The notes beneath the pieces are model-generated. The model saw only the letters and a program-made list of their open reading frames with translations, searched no databases and was not told where the DNA came from. A stretch of 64,000 nt of DNA from Desmodus rotundus (taxonomy: Eukaryota > Chordata > Mammalia > Chiroptera > Phyllostomidae), in contig NC_071388.1 in assembly GCF_022682495.2 (NCBI RefSeq), positions 85,003,073 to 85,067,072 of the forward strand, written 5' to 3'. A program made the translations under genes and the position numbers. Position 1 is the stretch's first letter; every line of letters starts with the position of its first letter. Below are positions 35,261 through 45,846 of this stretch, in pieces.

Positions 35261-35618
35261 CAGGGGTGTCCAACCTTTTGGCATCTCTGGGCCACACTGG
35301 AAGAAGAGTTGTCTTGGGCCCCACATTAAATACACAAACACTAATGAAAACAGATGAGCCAAAAAGAAAGGTCTGTGCATAATTCTTGTAATACCTGCCA
35401 CCACAGATAAGCAAAAATGTCCTCACATAATAACCCTAATTATGCAGCAGCCCTTTCAATAATCTTTTAAAATCACCAAATAGGTCCCAAGTTTCTGATC
35501 ACTAATATAGAAAATGTACATATCTAAGTCATAGAGCTAAGTAGTGCTTTAAGTAAATTTACAATTCTGTGTTGGGCCGCCTTCATGGCCATCACGCGTC
35601 ATGTGTTGGACACCCCTG
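35261..35618 (+). mobile_element. hAT-Charlie non-autonomous element (MER30-like)
   Basis: Both termini are intact. The first 14 bases CAGGGGTGTCCAAC are the exact reverse complement of the last 14. The outer parts read 'cttttggcatctctgggcca' and 'ctgtgttgggccgcc', typical of the MER30-like hAT-Charlie group. The interior from about 35360 to 35560 is unfamiliar and may be lineage-specific or a deletion derivative of a larger autonomous element. No transposase frame. The flanking 8-bp duplication is not clear. Confidence 0.85.
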
Positions 35619-35634
35619 AATTTTAACGTGTATA

Positions 35635-35765
35635 CACTAAGTATTCACTGTATGCCTCTCACTCTTTTAGGTGCGGGAGTTCCAAAAGTTTGGTAGGACA
35701 CAGATCTGCTTCCCCCAGCATCTCACAGAGTTGAAGTGGAGACAATTAACTACAGAGTCTCAGAA
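35635..35765 (-). mobile_element. L2 3'-end fragment
   Basis: Reverse complement of the L2 tail: 'actaagtattcactgtatgc', 'aggtgcgggagttccaaaag', 'catctcacagagttgaagtg'. Short and diverged. Confidence 0.5.
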
Positions 35766-36649
35766 TCCCCGGCGAGATTATACAATCTTTAAGGGAAAAC
35801 AATCCAACTCTCAGTCTGGAAAGGTAAGAGACATCTTCCTGAATAAGATGGTCTAAACATTCCTTATTTAAGTGATCAGAAAAGTCAACAGTTGCTGAAG
35901 AATCACCAAGAAATATATTTTAATTTTAAAATAAAAGGTCATCTTCAAGAAAAACCCTTGCCTCCAAGAATCCCCAAACTGCGGTCTGTACTCATTTCCC
36001 TCAACTGTCCTTCCCAAAGGCCACAGTTTCTAACATCATCAAAAACAAAGATTTAATACTTAAACCATATCCCCTAAACTCCATCACATAGAGTTGTGCT
36101 CTGTCTCTTAAAAATTACGTATGTAGCTAGTGAGTTCATGTGGCAGATAAAGTTAGTTTCTAAAACTAAGACTACAGAATGACAATAGGTTGCTAAAATG
36201 ACTTTATGTTGTCCTGATTCATTCTACATGGGCTAATTGAAGACCAGGGAAGTAGGTTTGTGTTGGAAATTGATAACATTGAATGCAGAGATGAAGTATC
36301 AAATACTTTGCTCTAGATGATAAAATTTTAAATAAAGTTGCAAAGATATAAATTCACACTGGTACCGCCTAGGCACACACAGAGGTATTTTCTCCCTAAC
36401 CGCTTAGGTGATGACAGAAATGTAGATAAGATGAATGGGGAACCCCTCACTTTCCCCATATTTTCCTTCAACATCAAAAACTCAGGCCTTGGCTTATTAG
36501 TCTAGCACAATTAAGGAGGTTAAAAGGCAGAGTTGAACTCTAGGTCAAACACTAAATTTGCAATATTATTATGACTCTTCAGAAGGCACGAGCTTCAGAT
36601 TTTTTGAAAAAAAAGCTATAAACAATTCCTGTCCGTTCTATAAAGTATT
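35766..36649. other. No recognised element
   Basis: Unique DNA; no gene, RNA or repeat was identified. Confidence 0.5.
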
Positions 36650-36995
36650 ACCACATCAATGACTGTAAAACCTGCTTTTGATCACGTCAGACCTCTGCTA
36701 ACTCGTATGGTCAGTAAGATCAAGCCAAAATTGCTTTGACCTGGAAGCCAGGCCCCCATAGTCAAATTCTAACATGTTGTAATTTCACATCCCAGCACTC
36801 CTGTCCTGCTATCTCTTAAAGCAATTTTGTTGTTTCTTGCTCTCACGATTAATTCCACTCACCTTTGTACCTAGTCAAATTCCACCTAATTTTCTCATAT
36901 ATCCAGCTCAGATTTCTCCACAAAATATTTTTAGTCCATTCCAATTTCATATGACCTCTCTTCACCGAACTCCTAAATTGCCATTCACTGTATCA
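36650..36995 (+). mobile_element. L2-like fragment
   Basis: Phrases such as 'gatcacgtcagacctctgct', 'agatcaagccaaaattgc', 'atcccagcactcctgtcctg' and 'tccacctaattttctcata' follow the L2 3' coding region in sense orientation. Very diverged. Confidence 0.4.
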
Positions 36996-37302
36996 TTTGG
37001 TGATGGGAATAGCAAAATCATGAAGTCCTTTGCAGCCGTAAAACAGTGGCTAACTTTGACGGAGTACAAATTTCTTATGACCCACTTTCTCCCCTGGGCC
37101 CTATCCTCCTGCAAGTCTGGTCCCCCTCCTCTACCCTCCGTTTATTGCTCCACCCATGAAATCCTATTCGAGTTGTGACCCAGGTTTTTATTTAAAAGTA
37201 CGCCCTCTATCAAACCATGCGTAAGACTCTATTTTATCTCCAAATACCTAGTAAGATATTATTTAAAACCACTATTTAAGGTGAACTCTGGTTATAGCTG
37301 CT

Positions 37303-37480
37303 TAAATTATATAAACTATTTTATAATTATATATAACTATAAGTAAATTATATAATGAATTTATACATGTATATAGCATTATAAATAATATATAAGTAAG
37401 AAGTTATTTATAATTTATTATAAGTAATAAATTATACAATGAATTCATATATGTATAATATATATACACACACACACTAA
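37303..37480. repeat. AT-rich tract with a degenerate 84-bp tandem duplication
   Basis: About 180 bp of nearly pure A/T ending in (CA)n. The motif 'attatataatgaatttatac' near 37348 recurs as 'attatacaatgaattcatat' near 37432, giving a tandem period of about 84 bp. Confidence 0.7.
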
Positions 37481-37559
37481 CTTCTTCTTGGAACTGGTCA
37501 AGTAATAGCACGAAAGCAAATAACTATCATCCTTACAGAAAAGACCAGCCTACATTTTG

Positions 37560-38200
37560 AATCTCCAAATAAAAACCCCTTATGGCCATTAGAGTGCTCA
37601 GACCCCTCCAACTCGTAGTCCTCCACGAGCTGAAGGAAAGAAACGTTTCTCAGGGGTCTTTGTCTCTGCCTAACAACGGATCTCCTAAACAGAAAGCACA
37701 ATTCAGTGATGCAGCTTGGAAACTTTCTAACCACAGAATGACACTTTTCCCCTTAATCCGGGGCTTGGAAGAATCTGTGTTTACATTCTATTTAATTATC
37801 GAGCCTTGTTTAGGGTTTTTCTAGAGGCAGGTACTTTTCTTCAGAAAAGTGTGCTCTGTACAGAGCTGACGCAGGTGGATTTACACCAAGCGGTAAATCT
37901 TGACAAAATAGTACACAGCAGCCCCATTAGCCTGCTTCAGGGGGGCCTAATGTAATTGCAGGAATGCAATCCCTTCAGCTGAGGTTGCCAGGTTTGGAGC
38001 TAACTTTATTATCTGAGGGCAAATGCGTCAGTGCTAGATGTTCCTTCGGCATTAAACTCGGGACAAAACTAGTCAACAAAATTGCTGAGTAATAATTAAT
38101 AATAAGAGAATCTAATAGCTTTCTAGACTCCCCAAATTAAATGGTAACAATATTATTCAGAAAACACAAATCAATAAAAATAGATTCAACCTGTTTTGTT
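37560..38200. promoter_or_regulatory. Candidate conserved non-coding element
   Basis: A non-repetitive block of balanced composition between AT-rich repeats. The part 37840-38110 contains dense homeodomain-type words (CCATTAGCC, GCCTAATGTAATTGC, TAATTAATAAT) and GGCATTAAACTCGGG-like text, without stops-free coding potential. This look is typical of enhancer-like conserved elements, but conservation itself cannot be tested here. Confidence 0.3.
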
Positions 38201-38681
38201 TTTCTTTAATATAGTAAAGAACAAAGAGAAGTAAGAGTTGGAAAGAATGAAATTCACTGAGTGTCAGATTTAGGGAAGATCAATTAGATTGGACATATGT
38301 AGACTTGACTATGTGACTAGAGAAAGGTTAACTTTCCTCATGAGTAAAAAACAATGTTTTCTAGAAAAGGAAAACTTAAAAAGGAACAGGGAAACCTACC
38401 AAATGAATTATCACTCCCTTTGCATGTAAATTTTACCATTCCAGCTGCTGTGGGAATGTCTTAACCTTTCAATGTTTCAAACAAGCCCATCCTTTAAAGT
38501 AACTTTCTATACACAGAATCATGAAAGAACAAGGGATGATCTACTGATGCTCCTAACCAGCTCCATCAGGCTGGGTACCCCTTGAGATTTACTAATCAAG
38601 AGCTACTCCAACCACCACCACTCAGGACTAGAGAACCCTACCCCATCAACTGCATTTTTTTCCTAAAGTACTAGATCCCTG
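38201..38681. other. No recognised element
   Basis: Unique DNA; nothing identified. Confidence 0.5.
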
Positions 38682-38917
38682 TCCTGACCAGGTGGCTCCA
38701 TTGGTTAGAGCATTATCCCATGCACCAAAGGTCGGTGGGTTCAATCCCAGGTCAGAGCATATAGCTAGGATGCAGGTTTGATCCTAGATCAGGTGAGTAC
38801 GGGAAGCAACTGATAGATGTTTCTCACATTGATGTTTTTCTTTCTCTTTTTTTCTCTCTCTCTCCCCTCCTTCCTCTCTCTCTCTCTAAAATCAGTAAAC
38901 ATATCCTTGGGTGAGGA
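38682..38917 (+). mobile_element. VES-related SINE, older subtype
   Basis: Head 'cctgaccaggtggctccatt', A-box-like 'ggctccattggttagagc', B box 'gggttcaatcccaggtcag', a second repeat-like arm 'ggtttgatcctagatcag', then 'ctgatagatgtttctcacat' and the TCTCTC tail, ending 'aaaatcagtaaacatatcct'. This subtype is more diverged than the others and its tail merges into a long purine microsatellite. Confidence 0.9.
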
Positions 38918-39092
38918 GAAGGAAGGAAGGAAGGAAGGAAGGAAGGAAGGAAGGAAGGAAGAAAAAGAAGGGAGGGAGGGAAGGGAGGAGGGAGGGAGGG
39001 AGAGAGGAAGGAAGGAAGGAAGGAAGGAAGGGAGGAAGGGAGGAAGGGAGGAAGGGAGGAAGGGAGGGAGGGAGGGAAATAAAGAAAAGTAA

Positions 39093-39161
<69 letters not shown>

Positions 39162-39165
39162 GAAA
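38918..39165. repeat. Purine microsatellite (GGAA)n-(GGGA)n-(GAAA)n
   Basis: About 250 bp of almost uninterrupted A/G on the plus strand that changes unit from GGAA to GGGAGGAA to AAAG. It starts directly at the SINE tail and probably grew from it. Two overlapping plus-strand open frames of about 100 codons (lysine/glutamate/arginine repeats) are artefacts of the repeat. Confidence 0.97.
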
Positions 39166-39249
39166 CTAAATTCCCATTTAATAATTTGTTTCTATGTAAT
39201 AACAGTCAAGGTTTATGAAGAGCACTATAGCACATAAATGTCTTTCTCA

Positions 39250-39400
39250 CCCATTTCATTTGTGACTCATAACAATGCTCTAAATTAAGTTCGTTATCAT
39301 GTTATTTACAAATAAGGAAAATTTAGTGACTTGCTTAATGTCATATAGTTAGTAAGTGGAATCTGAACCTGGATTCTCAATTCCACATTATTTTTGTTTT
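39250..39400 (-). mobile_element. MIR SINE
   Basis: Reverse-complement MIR core: 'gtgactcataacaatgctct', 'ttatttacaaataaggaaaa', 'tttagtgacttgcttaatgt', 'catatagttagtaagtggaa', 'tctgaacctggattctcaat'. Confidence 0.9.
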
Positions 39401-39599
39401 TGCAGAACTGCACAAAATTCCACTATAATGACCTATAAAAGTAATTCTTTCTTTGTTATAATTTCCAAAAACAGCCAGAGAATATTTATTTTTCTTCATC
39501 TAAGGTTTAGTAAATCAAATCAGAGTTTAAAATTTGGGAGAGAAATGTTTATGGTTATGTGAGACATATGATAAGGCACAAGATTCATATATCCTTGTG

Positions 39600-40340
39600 A
39601 ATGAATGAGAATAATTCACTAAAAGTAAGCAAATGCAAATCAAAATAAATGCAAAATAACTACTTACATGTGTTTGCTTGGCAATTTAAAAGTTTGATAA
39701 TAACAAGACTTTATGGAGGAAATAAGCATTCATATGCACTGTTTGTGGTACTATTAATTATAATATTTTTGTAGGTAACCTAACCATAGCCACCAAACTG
39801 TAAAACAGATATACATTTGATTGAGGATTTTCACTTCTAATGATTTACTTTATATATATACATATATATACATATATACACACACATATATATACACACA
39901 TACTGGTAAAAGTTTTCCTACATGTGTGTATGTGTGTGTGAGTGTATATATATATGCATGGCACTGTGTACATATGTGTATATATACATGCATACATGTG
40001 TATACACACATAAATATACACAGATATATACAGGTATACAAATATGTTTATTTTAATATCTTTTTTTAACAATAACATTGCAAATAAAAGGAAATGTCCA
40101 TCATTGGAAGGATGGTTAAATACATTATGATACATGCATATACTGGTATATCTCCAAGGTAAATAATTAAAGGAAAAAAACACTATAAAAATCAGTGTCA
40201 ATTTAATAAAAATCTCCTTTGCTAAAAACAACCTATGTAGGCATATGCATGTTTTTTAATGAACATTATGAAAGAAACTGAGAATAATACTTACGTTTGG
40301 GGAGCGAGGTCAGGGGAGGACGGGAGAGATGCTTATTTCT
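39600..40340 (+). mobile_element. L1M (L1M5/L1ME-like) ORF2 end and 3' UTR
   Basis: Begins 'gcaaatcaaaataaatgcaa', a diverged form of the L1M ORF2 end, then 'ttgataataacaagact'. After the microsatellite it continues 'gaaatgtccatcattggaag' and 'gatggttaaatacattatga', then 'gagaataatacttacgtttg' and 'gggagcgaggtcaggggagg'. This order is the 3' end of an old L1M. It is split by the dinucleotide tract at 39846-40060. Confidence 0.75.
39846..40060. repeat. (TA)n/(CA)n/(TG)n composite microsatellite
   Basis: Alternating purine-pyrimidine tract of TATATACATA, CACACATA, TGTGTGTG and TATATACATG units; reading frames through it in both strands give repetitive Y/I/C/H peptides with no biological meaning. 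Confidence 0.95.
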
Positions 40341-42539
40341 CACATGGCAGATGCCCCTTCTGTGCAGTCCGAATGGCACCTGTGCATGTATTGCTCCCTA
40401 GCCAGTGTCATACACGTACAGTGGTTTTCATAATGGGCCTTAAGTTGGCTGCACATTCCAATCTACTATTGAGCCCTGATAATATAGTTCACGCTGTATT
40501 AGGCTATATCTTAAATACTTGCATTTTTCAAAGTTCATGGACTATGTAATCGGATGGGACTAATAACTTCACTCTGTTTACTAGGAAGCTCATCCTTGTA
40601 TCTAACAATCCTAATCATGAAATAATTAGAAACACCTGCTGAGCTGTAAAGTAAACTATCGAGATGTCCGATGCATTGAAGATATACATTCAAATATACC
40701 TTCAAACAAACGTTGTAAATATGATTGTCTGCAATAATACTCCAGTGACACCCAGCAGTGTTCAGGCGCAGACGTGACACAAGCTAAACAATTTCCAGAA
40801 CTACACGTCCACTTGCACAGGAGATGTTTCATAGACTTTGCTCCATGAGACCCTGAGAAGGAACATCACCAGGACTGAGGGAAAGAAGCATATGTTAAGG
40901 TCTATAGTCCAAAGTGTAATCGCTGTTTGGAAAACATTTATTGCTACCTGGCAGCAAACACAAGTTCCACTGTTAAGTAAAAGTCTTGGGCGTACATTTG
41001 GATGATGAGTGGGGCAAGTCCACACACCTTGCAGAGGGAGCACGTGGCACACAGATCCGCCTGGACTTGCTTCGCTGTGTGTTCCTCCAGCACGGCACAC
41101 TGGCTGCGAAGGAGCAGTCACCCTGATCTGTCTGAAAGTGATTTCAGGGATAACAAAACAAGGGGAAAGCTGAGGAATCAATGCCTTTCCTATTGCTACT
41201 TTTAAAGAAAAATAAAGAAATTAAAGCCTCAAAGTTAGAGGGAAAAAAGATGTATGTTTTATGATTGAGAAATATATAGAAATATATGCTTAAATAGAAA
41301 CTTCTTAAGTAAAACTAGCTATCTTTTATCTATTTGTTGGATATTTTTTAATTGAAAGAAATGAAAATGTGATAGGGAAGCACCTGTATGTAGATGATGC
41401 ATCTTAGATAATACTCCTGGGAAAACAATTATAACACCCTCACTTCCATGGTAGTTAAATTTCCTCCATGTTCTTTAGAATATTTTTTAAGAAAAATAAT
41501 TAAATAGTTGAAAAAAGGATAACACTCCAAGGAAGTAATTTTAATCAACTGTTAGGATTTTTTAAAATATCAACAGCTTAATAAGTGCTCAGAATAGAAG
41601 TCGTCTGGGTCAATGCCAGTTGTCAATGATGCTAAACATCTGAAGGACAAGGCCAATGCAATTGAATGACTACCGCTGAGTAAAAGGGAAGTTCCGCTTC
41701 CCTTCATGTCTTTTCAAACAAACAGAACAATGCTATGGCGTCACAGTCCAAGTAATTCAGCTTCAAAGCCTAGGGAAAATCTCACATTCTTTTTAGTGTC
41801 CTTCCAATGTTTACAGACAGAATAATGTTGCCTACTTCTTAGGTAAACACAGAAACACAGAAATGTATTTGTGCTTTTTCCCCCAATATATATGCACATA
41901 TGTAAATTTTCATACATATGTAAGTTCAACTAGCTCAGTCCTTACTTGGTAAGATTCTTGCCTCTGTACACCTCCCATCTCTTCTCTGCTTTGACCTTCA
42001 TGCACCATGTTACTCAGGCTCCTATACCTTTTGTCTCCAGCTAGCTTTCACCAGGCTCTGGGAGGACACAGAAGGGTGGAGGGTTTGGAGTACTTCTTTC
42101 CCCCACTCTTTCTTTATGTATCCACAGTCCTGGAAATGGTTTCATTCTCGAACATCAAATCTCTTAGACAGATCCCAATTCCATGGCTTCAGCTCTGACC
42201 CCTCAAGGCCTAGGAGTGGGCAATATCTTTGACTGTTCCTGGATCTCCACCGATACGGTTGAGTTCTCTTAACCCTGTCTATATTTACTAGGTGGTTCCT
42301 TCATCTAATGTTCTCGAACTCTTCTGAGGGTGCCGTCCACTTTCTACTTCAAACCTGCCAACATCCTTTCAGGCAGTAGAATTTAGGTCTTCATTATCTG
42401 CATGTTCTCAGGGTTTAATACAACACCTATGAGACAGTGGGAACTCACTAACTGCTTTTGGAATGCATGACAGAAAAAATGAAGACAGTACTAGATTAGT
42501 TACTGTGTAAAAGAAAAAATAAATATAAACAATGGCTCT
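40341..42539. other. 2.2 kb without a recognised element
   Basis: Mostly unique DNA. A GC-richer part at 40980-41160 holds a 126-codon minus-strand frame (40801-41181) without a motif. Nothing supports a gene. Confidence 0.45.
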
Positions 42540-42900
42540 GATTGCAATGAAGGATACAATCTAAGGAAGAAAACAATGTGCAGGTGCAGAAATTCAACTA
42601 CTCAAGGCTACACACGGCAAGTAACAAATCACAGGCCTCCGTGTTCATATCCCAGAAATGGTGCAACTCCTGACTGCCCGTAGAGAAAAGCACTGGGTAA
42701 AAAAAAATGTTAACATTCAGCAGTCTCACAAATTCCCCAATAAGGTAAACCAAGTAAGATAAAAACAACAACCCTATATTTCTCTGCCTCATAGGTGTGC
42801 TGGTAGCTTTGTCTAGTTAATATTTATAAAGCACTTTGCAGATCAAAAGTGATAAACATTATCTAACATCCCTATAAATGCAAATGTGTCAGGTCTTATG
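42540..42900. mobile_element. Possible MIR/MIR3 remnants
   Basis: 'ctactcaaggctacacacgg' with 'caagtaacaaatcacaggcc' looks like reverse MIR, and 'tttataaagcactttgcaga' at about 42822 resembles the MIR3 tail. Both are weak. Confidence 0.4.
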
Positions 42901-43049
42901 AAACTTAACAGAAGTCAGAGAGTGACAAACTACTCACAATAACAAATGCTCAACTTGGGCTTTGCATTTAAAGAGGCCAGATGGGGGAGGACAGTCTTTT
43001 TCCCTAGGGGAGAGACTCAAGCTAATGTCTACCCCACCTTTACTCCCAC

Positions 43050-43420
43050 CAACACACACACACTGCAGAAATGTTTAATTTAAAGCCTGAGAGATTATGC
43101 ACTTTGTAACGGCATGTAAATCAATGTTTTATTAAAGCCTATGAATTACTATGCAGAAAAATGCAAATCACAGTAAAACAAATCATAAAGATTCACCCCC
43201 GCTCTGTTCTCAGTGCAGCAATTACCAAACCTTGCCTTGGCCGGTGGGGATAGAATTTAACTAGAGGTGGGCAGTTTTGCCTCCTCCTTGCCTGTGGAAA
43301 CTGCAGCACCTCCCAATCATTTTGTTTCACCTCCAGAAATGCAAATAGTCAAGGAATTCCCCACTGGCCATTTTCTTAAGTTTCATTTTTAAAACACTTA
43401 TGCTTGTCTCTCCATTGACT
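43050..43420. promoter_or_regulatory. Candidate conserved non-coding element with octamer motifs
   Basis: Non-repetitive block. Two POU octamer words ATGCAAAT occur at about 43161 and 43338, with homeodomain-like TTTATTAAAG and 'cctatgaattactatgcaga' between. Flanks are AT-rich unremarkable DNA. The pattern resembles a developmental enhancer; conservation is untested. Confidence 0.3.
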
Positions 43421-44838
43421 TTACGCACATAGCCTAAGAATCTTACCTGGTCAGATAACCTTTTTACACAAAAGAGAGGAGCTTACACACCATAGCATTT
43501 CTCTCTAGCTTGTCCATCAGTTAGAAGGCTTGGATTTAAAATCTTTAAGCTTGTTGGCAGACTAATTTTATTTATTCAGAGTTTATATATATATATAATA
43601 TCTATATATTATATACTTATACAAAAATTAGAATGCCATAAATGTATATATGATAGAGCCAGATCAATGGCTTTTCAGTGGGATTTTTAGGTTAGGTTGG
43701 AACATGAGCTCAGGTTTATTGGGTTTATTTGCCATTGACAGGAAAAGGCATATAGGTGACAAATCCTCATTAGAGGGGGCTGAAATGATCAAAAAACAAT
43801 ATCCACTGGAATGGAAGGCAAACACAAAAAAAGGGGTAAAAAAGAAAGGAATGGAGCAGATGCAATGCAAAATAAATTTTAAGAAACATTATATGAAAAA
43901 ATATATTTAAAAAGAGATAGTAAGTTAATTCTTAAAATACCTTGAAAGTGCAAGTTTTCAGTTACTGAAGGGAACAGTAAGAAGCAGAAACTATTATTTC
44001 CATTATAATCCAAAGTCTTATTTTATATTTGGGGCTTGTGAATTCTTTCATTTCAAAGAAAGTCTTAAAAGGCTTCACTGCTACACATTATGTTAAATAA
44101 ATATGGCAGAATAAATAAACCACAGACAATAATATATTGTAAAAGCTCTAAAGAGTTAGATAGGTATTGAAGGCTCAGTGCTTTTTAATATATAAAGCAA
44201 GCATGTGTCTGTGACAAAATACACTGCAATTGGTCTAATTTCATATTTTTGATACTTTGAACACTTAGTAGCTAAGTAAATTTCCAGTGGCTATATTTTC
44301 TGCTATTTATGAGTAATAGAATACATATAATAATCAGCTTTTTCATTTCTCAAGCATTGGGTTTAAAGATCAAATGAGATAATATATGTGAAAGTGACTT
44401 AAAACTGTAACTAATGCAACAAATTTTAGGTTATATTTCAGATAATGTAATACCTTTTAAAAAAGAACAAAATATTGAGCTATCCACATTTCAATTTACA
44501 AGCAAGTAGTGATAATAACAATAACCCTTATTCTTTTTCATGAGCGAATCAAAGATCTTTTCAAATCCATCTTTTTGCTTTAAATCAACTTAGAAGCAAA
44601 GACTCCACTTAACAAAATAGAGGACATGAAGGGAAGGGAACATTTCTTGCCTGGTATCCCTGACTGATATCTCTGTTTTATTCTTCAATTTGAAATATTT
44701 GGGAGTAGGTAAACATTAATGCTTTTATGCAAATGCCTCTTTAGATTATGTATCCATTGAATAAGTGAGTAATTCCCTCAAAGTAGCTATCCCCTTCGCA
44801 ACGCTCACCTCCAATCTAAGAGCTGTGGTGATCCTTAC
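43421..44838. other. AT-rich unique DNA
   Basis: Includes an (AT)n tract at about 43585-43620 and a weak MIR-like 'aaatgagataatatatgtga' at about 44373. No gene was recognised; the 86-codon frame at 43650-43910 shows no motif. Confidence 0.5.
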
Positions 44839-45835
44839 CTTTCTTTTATTTATTTGTTTGTTTATTTATTATTTATTTATTATTTATTTATTATTGTTCT
44901 GTTACGGTTGTCCTCACCTTCCCCACACCACTCTTCCCCTGCCCCACTCCCCGCCCCCACAGTCAATCCCCCCTGTTGTCGTGTCCATGGGTCATTCATG
45001 CCTGTTCCTTGACTAGACCCTTCCCCTTCTTCCCCCTCTTATTTCCCTTCCACCTCCCCTCTGGTGGAAGTCTGTTCCTTGTTTCCATGCCTCTGGTTCT
45101 ATTTTGCTTGATTTTTTATTTTGTTGATTAGGTTCCTCTTATAGGTGAGATTATATGGTATCTGTCTTTCACCGCCTGGCTTACTTCACTTAGCATAATG
45201 CTCTCCAGTTCCATCCATGCTGTTGCAAAGGGTAGGAGTTCCTTCTTTCTTTCTGCTGTGTAGTATTCCATTGTGTAAATGTACCACAGTTTTTTGATCC
45301 ACTCATTTACTGATGGGCACTTAGGTTGCTTCCAGTACTTGGCCATTGTAAATTATGCTGCTATGAACATTGGGGTACATAGGTTCTTTTGAACTGGTGT
45401 TTCACTATTCTTAGGGTATAATCCCAGCAGTGGAATCGCTGGATCAAAAGGCAGTTCCATTTTTAATTTTTTGAGGAAATTTCATACTGTTTTCCAGAGT
45501 GGCTACACCAGTCTATACCACCGACAGTGCACTAGGATTCCCTTTTCTCCACATTCTCACCAGCACTTATTTGTTGATTTATTAATGATGGCTATGCTGA
45601 CAGGTGTGAGGTGGTATCTCATCATGGTTTTAATTTGCATCTCTCTGATGACTGGCGATACTGAGCAACCTTTCATATGTCTCTGGGCCCTCTGTATGTC
45701 TTCCTTGGAGAAGTGTCTGTTCAGGCCTTTGCCCCTTCTTTAATTGGATTGTTTATCTTCCTGGTGTTGACTTGTAAGAGTGCTTTGTATATTTTAGGGA
45801 TCTATTCTAATAGAGTTATACAGAAAGGTCAAATC
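44839..45835 (-). mobile_element. Bat L1, 5'-truncated, with target-site duplication
   Basis: About 1 kb of minus-strand L1: an A-tail expanded to (TAAA)n (plus strand TTTATTTATT at 44845-44895), a C/T-rich 3' UTR, then the ORF2p C-terminal region. The minus frame 45128-45346 encodes YWKQPKCPSVNEWIKKLWYI and YTMEYYTAE, ending IISPIRGT, the usual ORF2p C terminus. Flanked by a near duplication, 'tggtgatcctta' at 44826-44837 and 'tggtatcctta' at 45836-45846. It lacks the reverse transcriptase and is dead. Confidence 0.93.
45128..45346 (-). pseudogene. L1 ORF2 C-terminal fragment
   Basis: The open part of the truncated ORF2 in the 1 kb L1 covers the last 60-70 residues of ORF2p, including the conserved WIKKLW..YTMEYY block. 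Upstream codons are interrupted by frameshifts, so there is no function. Confidence 0.9.
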
Positions 45836-45846
45836 TGGTATCCTTA

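Noticed and set aside
35253..35626. 8-bp target-site duplication of the hAT element at 35261
   Set aside because: The flanks 'acttaact' and 'aattttaa' do not match well enough to call.
38918..39165. Possible CRISPR-like or tandem array
   Set aside because: Units are 4 bp with no spacers; a simple microsatellite in a eukaryotic genome.
38817..39237. Lysine/glutamate/arginine-rich open frames
   Set aside because: Pure translation of the purine microsatellite.
39845..40231. 128-codon minus-strand frame rich in Tyr/Ile/Cys/His
   Set aside because: Translation of an alternating dinucleotide tract.
40801..41181. 126-codon minus-strand frame with several cysteines
   Set aside because: No recognisable family, no start or splice context, and an equally open plus-strand frame overlaps it.
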